Shown here in pieces: positions 16,034 through 16,619 of a stretch of 16,619 nucleotides of DNA (its first letter is position 1; every line of letters begins with the position of its first letter). The position numbers and the translations under genes were made by a program. The notes beneath the pieces were generated by a model. The model searched no databases, had not been told where the DNA came from, and saw only the letters and a program-made list of their open reading frames with translations. The stretch spans positions 1 to 16,619 of the forward strand of contig JAITWV010000274.1 of assembly GCA_031285105.1 (NCBI GenBank), given 5' to 3'. The DNA comes from Streptococcaceae bacterium (GTDB taxonomy: Bacteria > Bacillota > Bacilli > Lactobacillales > Streptococcaceae).

Positions 16034-16619
16034 ATGACTACAATGAATTTAGTGCATATAAAAAAACAATATACGAACAATCCAGAACCTTCGGTGACAG
16101 ATTTTAACTTAGATGTACAAGATGGTGAATTTATCGTCTTTGTTGGACCTTCTGGGTGTGGGAAATCAACGACATTACGCATGATTGCAGGGCTTGAAGA
16201 AATTTCGGAAGGAGAATTACGAATTGATGAAAAAATAGTCAATAATGTCCCTCCTAAAGATCGGGATATCGCAATGGTCTTTCAAAACTATGCCTTATAT
16301 CCACATATGAGCGTTTTTGAGAATATGGCTTTTGGTCTAAAATTAAGAAAATATCCAAAAGAAGAAATCAAACAACGAGTAGAAGAAGCAGCACAAATTC
16401 TTGGATTAACTGAATTACTAGACCGAAAACCAGCAGATATGTCAGGAGGTCAACGTCAGCGTGTTGCTATGGGACGTGCGATTGTTCGTGATGCAAAAGT
16501 CTTTTTAATGGATGAACCTTTGTCAAATTTGGATGCGAAATTACGTGTCCAAATGCGTGCAGAGATTGCGAAAATCCATCAAAGAATTGGTGCAACAACT
16601 ATCTATGTAACACACGATC
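16034..16619 (+). CDS. CUT1-type sugar ABC transporter ATPase, MsmK/UgpC type (cut by window edge)
   Basis: Cytoplasmic ATPase that energises carbohydrate importers; 195 codons are visible and the C-terminal regulatory (OB-fold) domain lies beyond the right edge. Walker A GPSGCGKST is at residues 38-46, the Q-loop follows in MVFQNYALYPHMSV, the signature SGGQRQRVA starts at S137, Walker B VFLMDEP ends with D160-E161, and the switch His is H194 in YVTHD at the edge. The ATG has AAGGAG at 16021-16026. It follows the GH92 gene after 66 bases with no clear terminator or promoter between them, so it may belong to the same transcript. The permeases at 5295-7169 carry EAA loops and lack their own ATPase, making this a natural partner, though MsmK proteins often serve several importers. 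Confidence 0.95.
   Translation, partial: MTTMNLVHIKKQYTNNPEPSVTDFNLDVQDGEFIVFVGPSGCGKSTTLRMIAGLEEISEGELRIDEKIVNNVPPKDRDIAMVFQNYALYPHMSVFENMAFGLKLRKYPKEEIKQRVEEAAQILGLTELLDRKPADMSGGQRQRVAMGRAIVRDAKVFLMDEPLSNLDAKLRVQMRAEIAKIHQRIGATTIYVTHD

Noticed and set aside
15964..16242. Antisense 92-residue frame opposite the ATPase gene start
   Set aside because: It mirrors the Walker A region of the ATPase and shows no independent family features.

Overview
The window is low-GC DNA with strong AGGAG-type ribosome binding sites, extended -10 promoters (TGnTATAAT) and proteins typical of Lactobacillales. An Enterococcus-, Vagococcus- or Carnobacterium-like organism is my best guess; the genus cannot be fixed from sequence reading alone. 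No phage, insertion sequence, CRISPR or RNA gene was seen.

Layout: (1) 1-680, minus strand, the N-terminal third of the DNA helicase PcrA, running off the left edge. (2) 784-1674, a divergently transcribed cation diffusion facilitator whose metal-site residues point to Mn(II), followed by a hairpin terminator. (3) 1868-5104, a tightly overlapping three-gene unit: a DUF624/YesL-type membrane protein, a YesS/YtdP-type membrane-spanning AraC regulator, and a single-pass protein of unknown function. (4) 5295-8879, a carbohydrate ABC importer of the CUT1/LplABC type: two permeases and a large substrate-binding lipoprotein, closed by a strong hairpin terminator. (5) 8948-15967, four glycoside hydrolases without signal peptides: a compact GH20 beta-N-acetylhexosaminidase, a GH125 exo-alpha-1,6-mannosidase, a GH38 alpha-mannosidase and a GH92 alpha-1,2-mannosidase. 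(6) 16034 to the right edge, the start of an MsmK/UgpC-type ATPase that could energise the importer.

Taken together, regions 3-6 read as a uptake-and-degradation locus for host N-glycans. The oligosaccharide is released outside the cell by an enzyme not present here, imported whole by the lipoprotein and permeases, and dismantled in the cytoplasm: GH92 removes alpha-1,2-mannose, GH38 alpha-1,3 (or mixed) mannose, GH125 alpha-1,6-mannose, and GH20 terminal GlcNAc. The sensor-regulator unit upstream probably detects the glycan outside the cell or monitors import. The least described parts are the 161-residue single-pass protein, the compact GH20, and the way the membrane regulator, its DUF624 partner and the promoter motifs work together.
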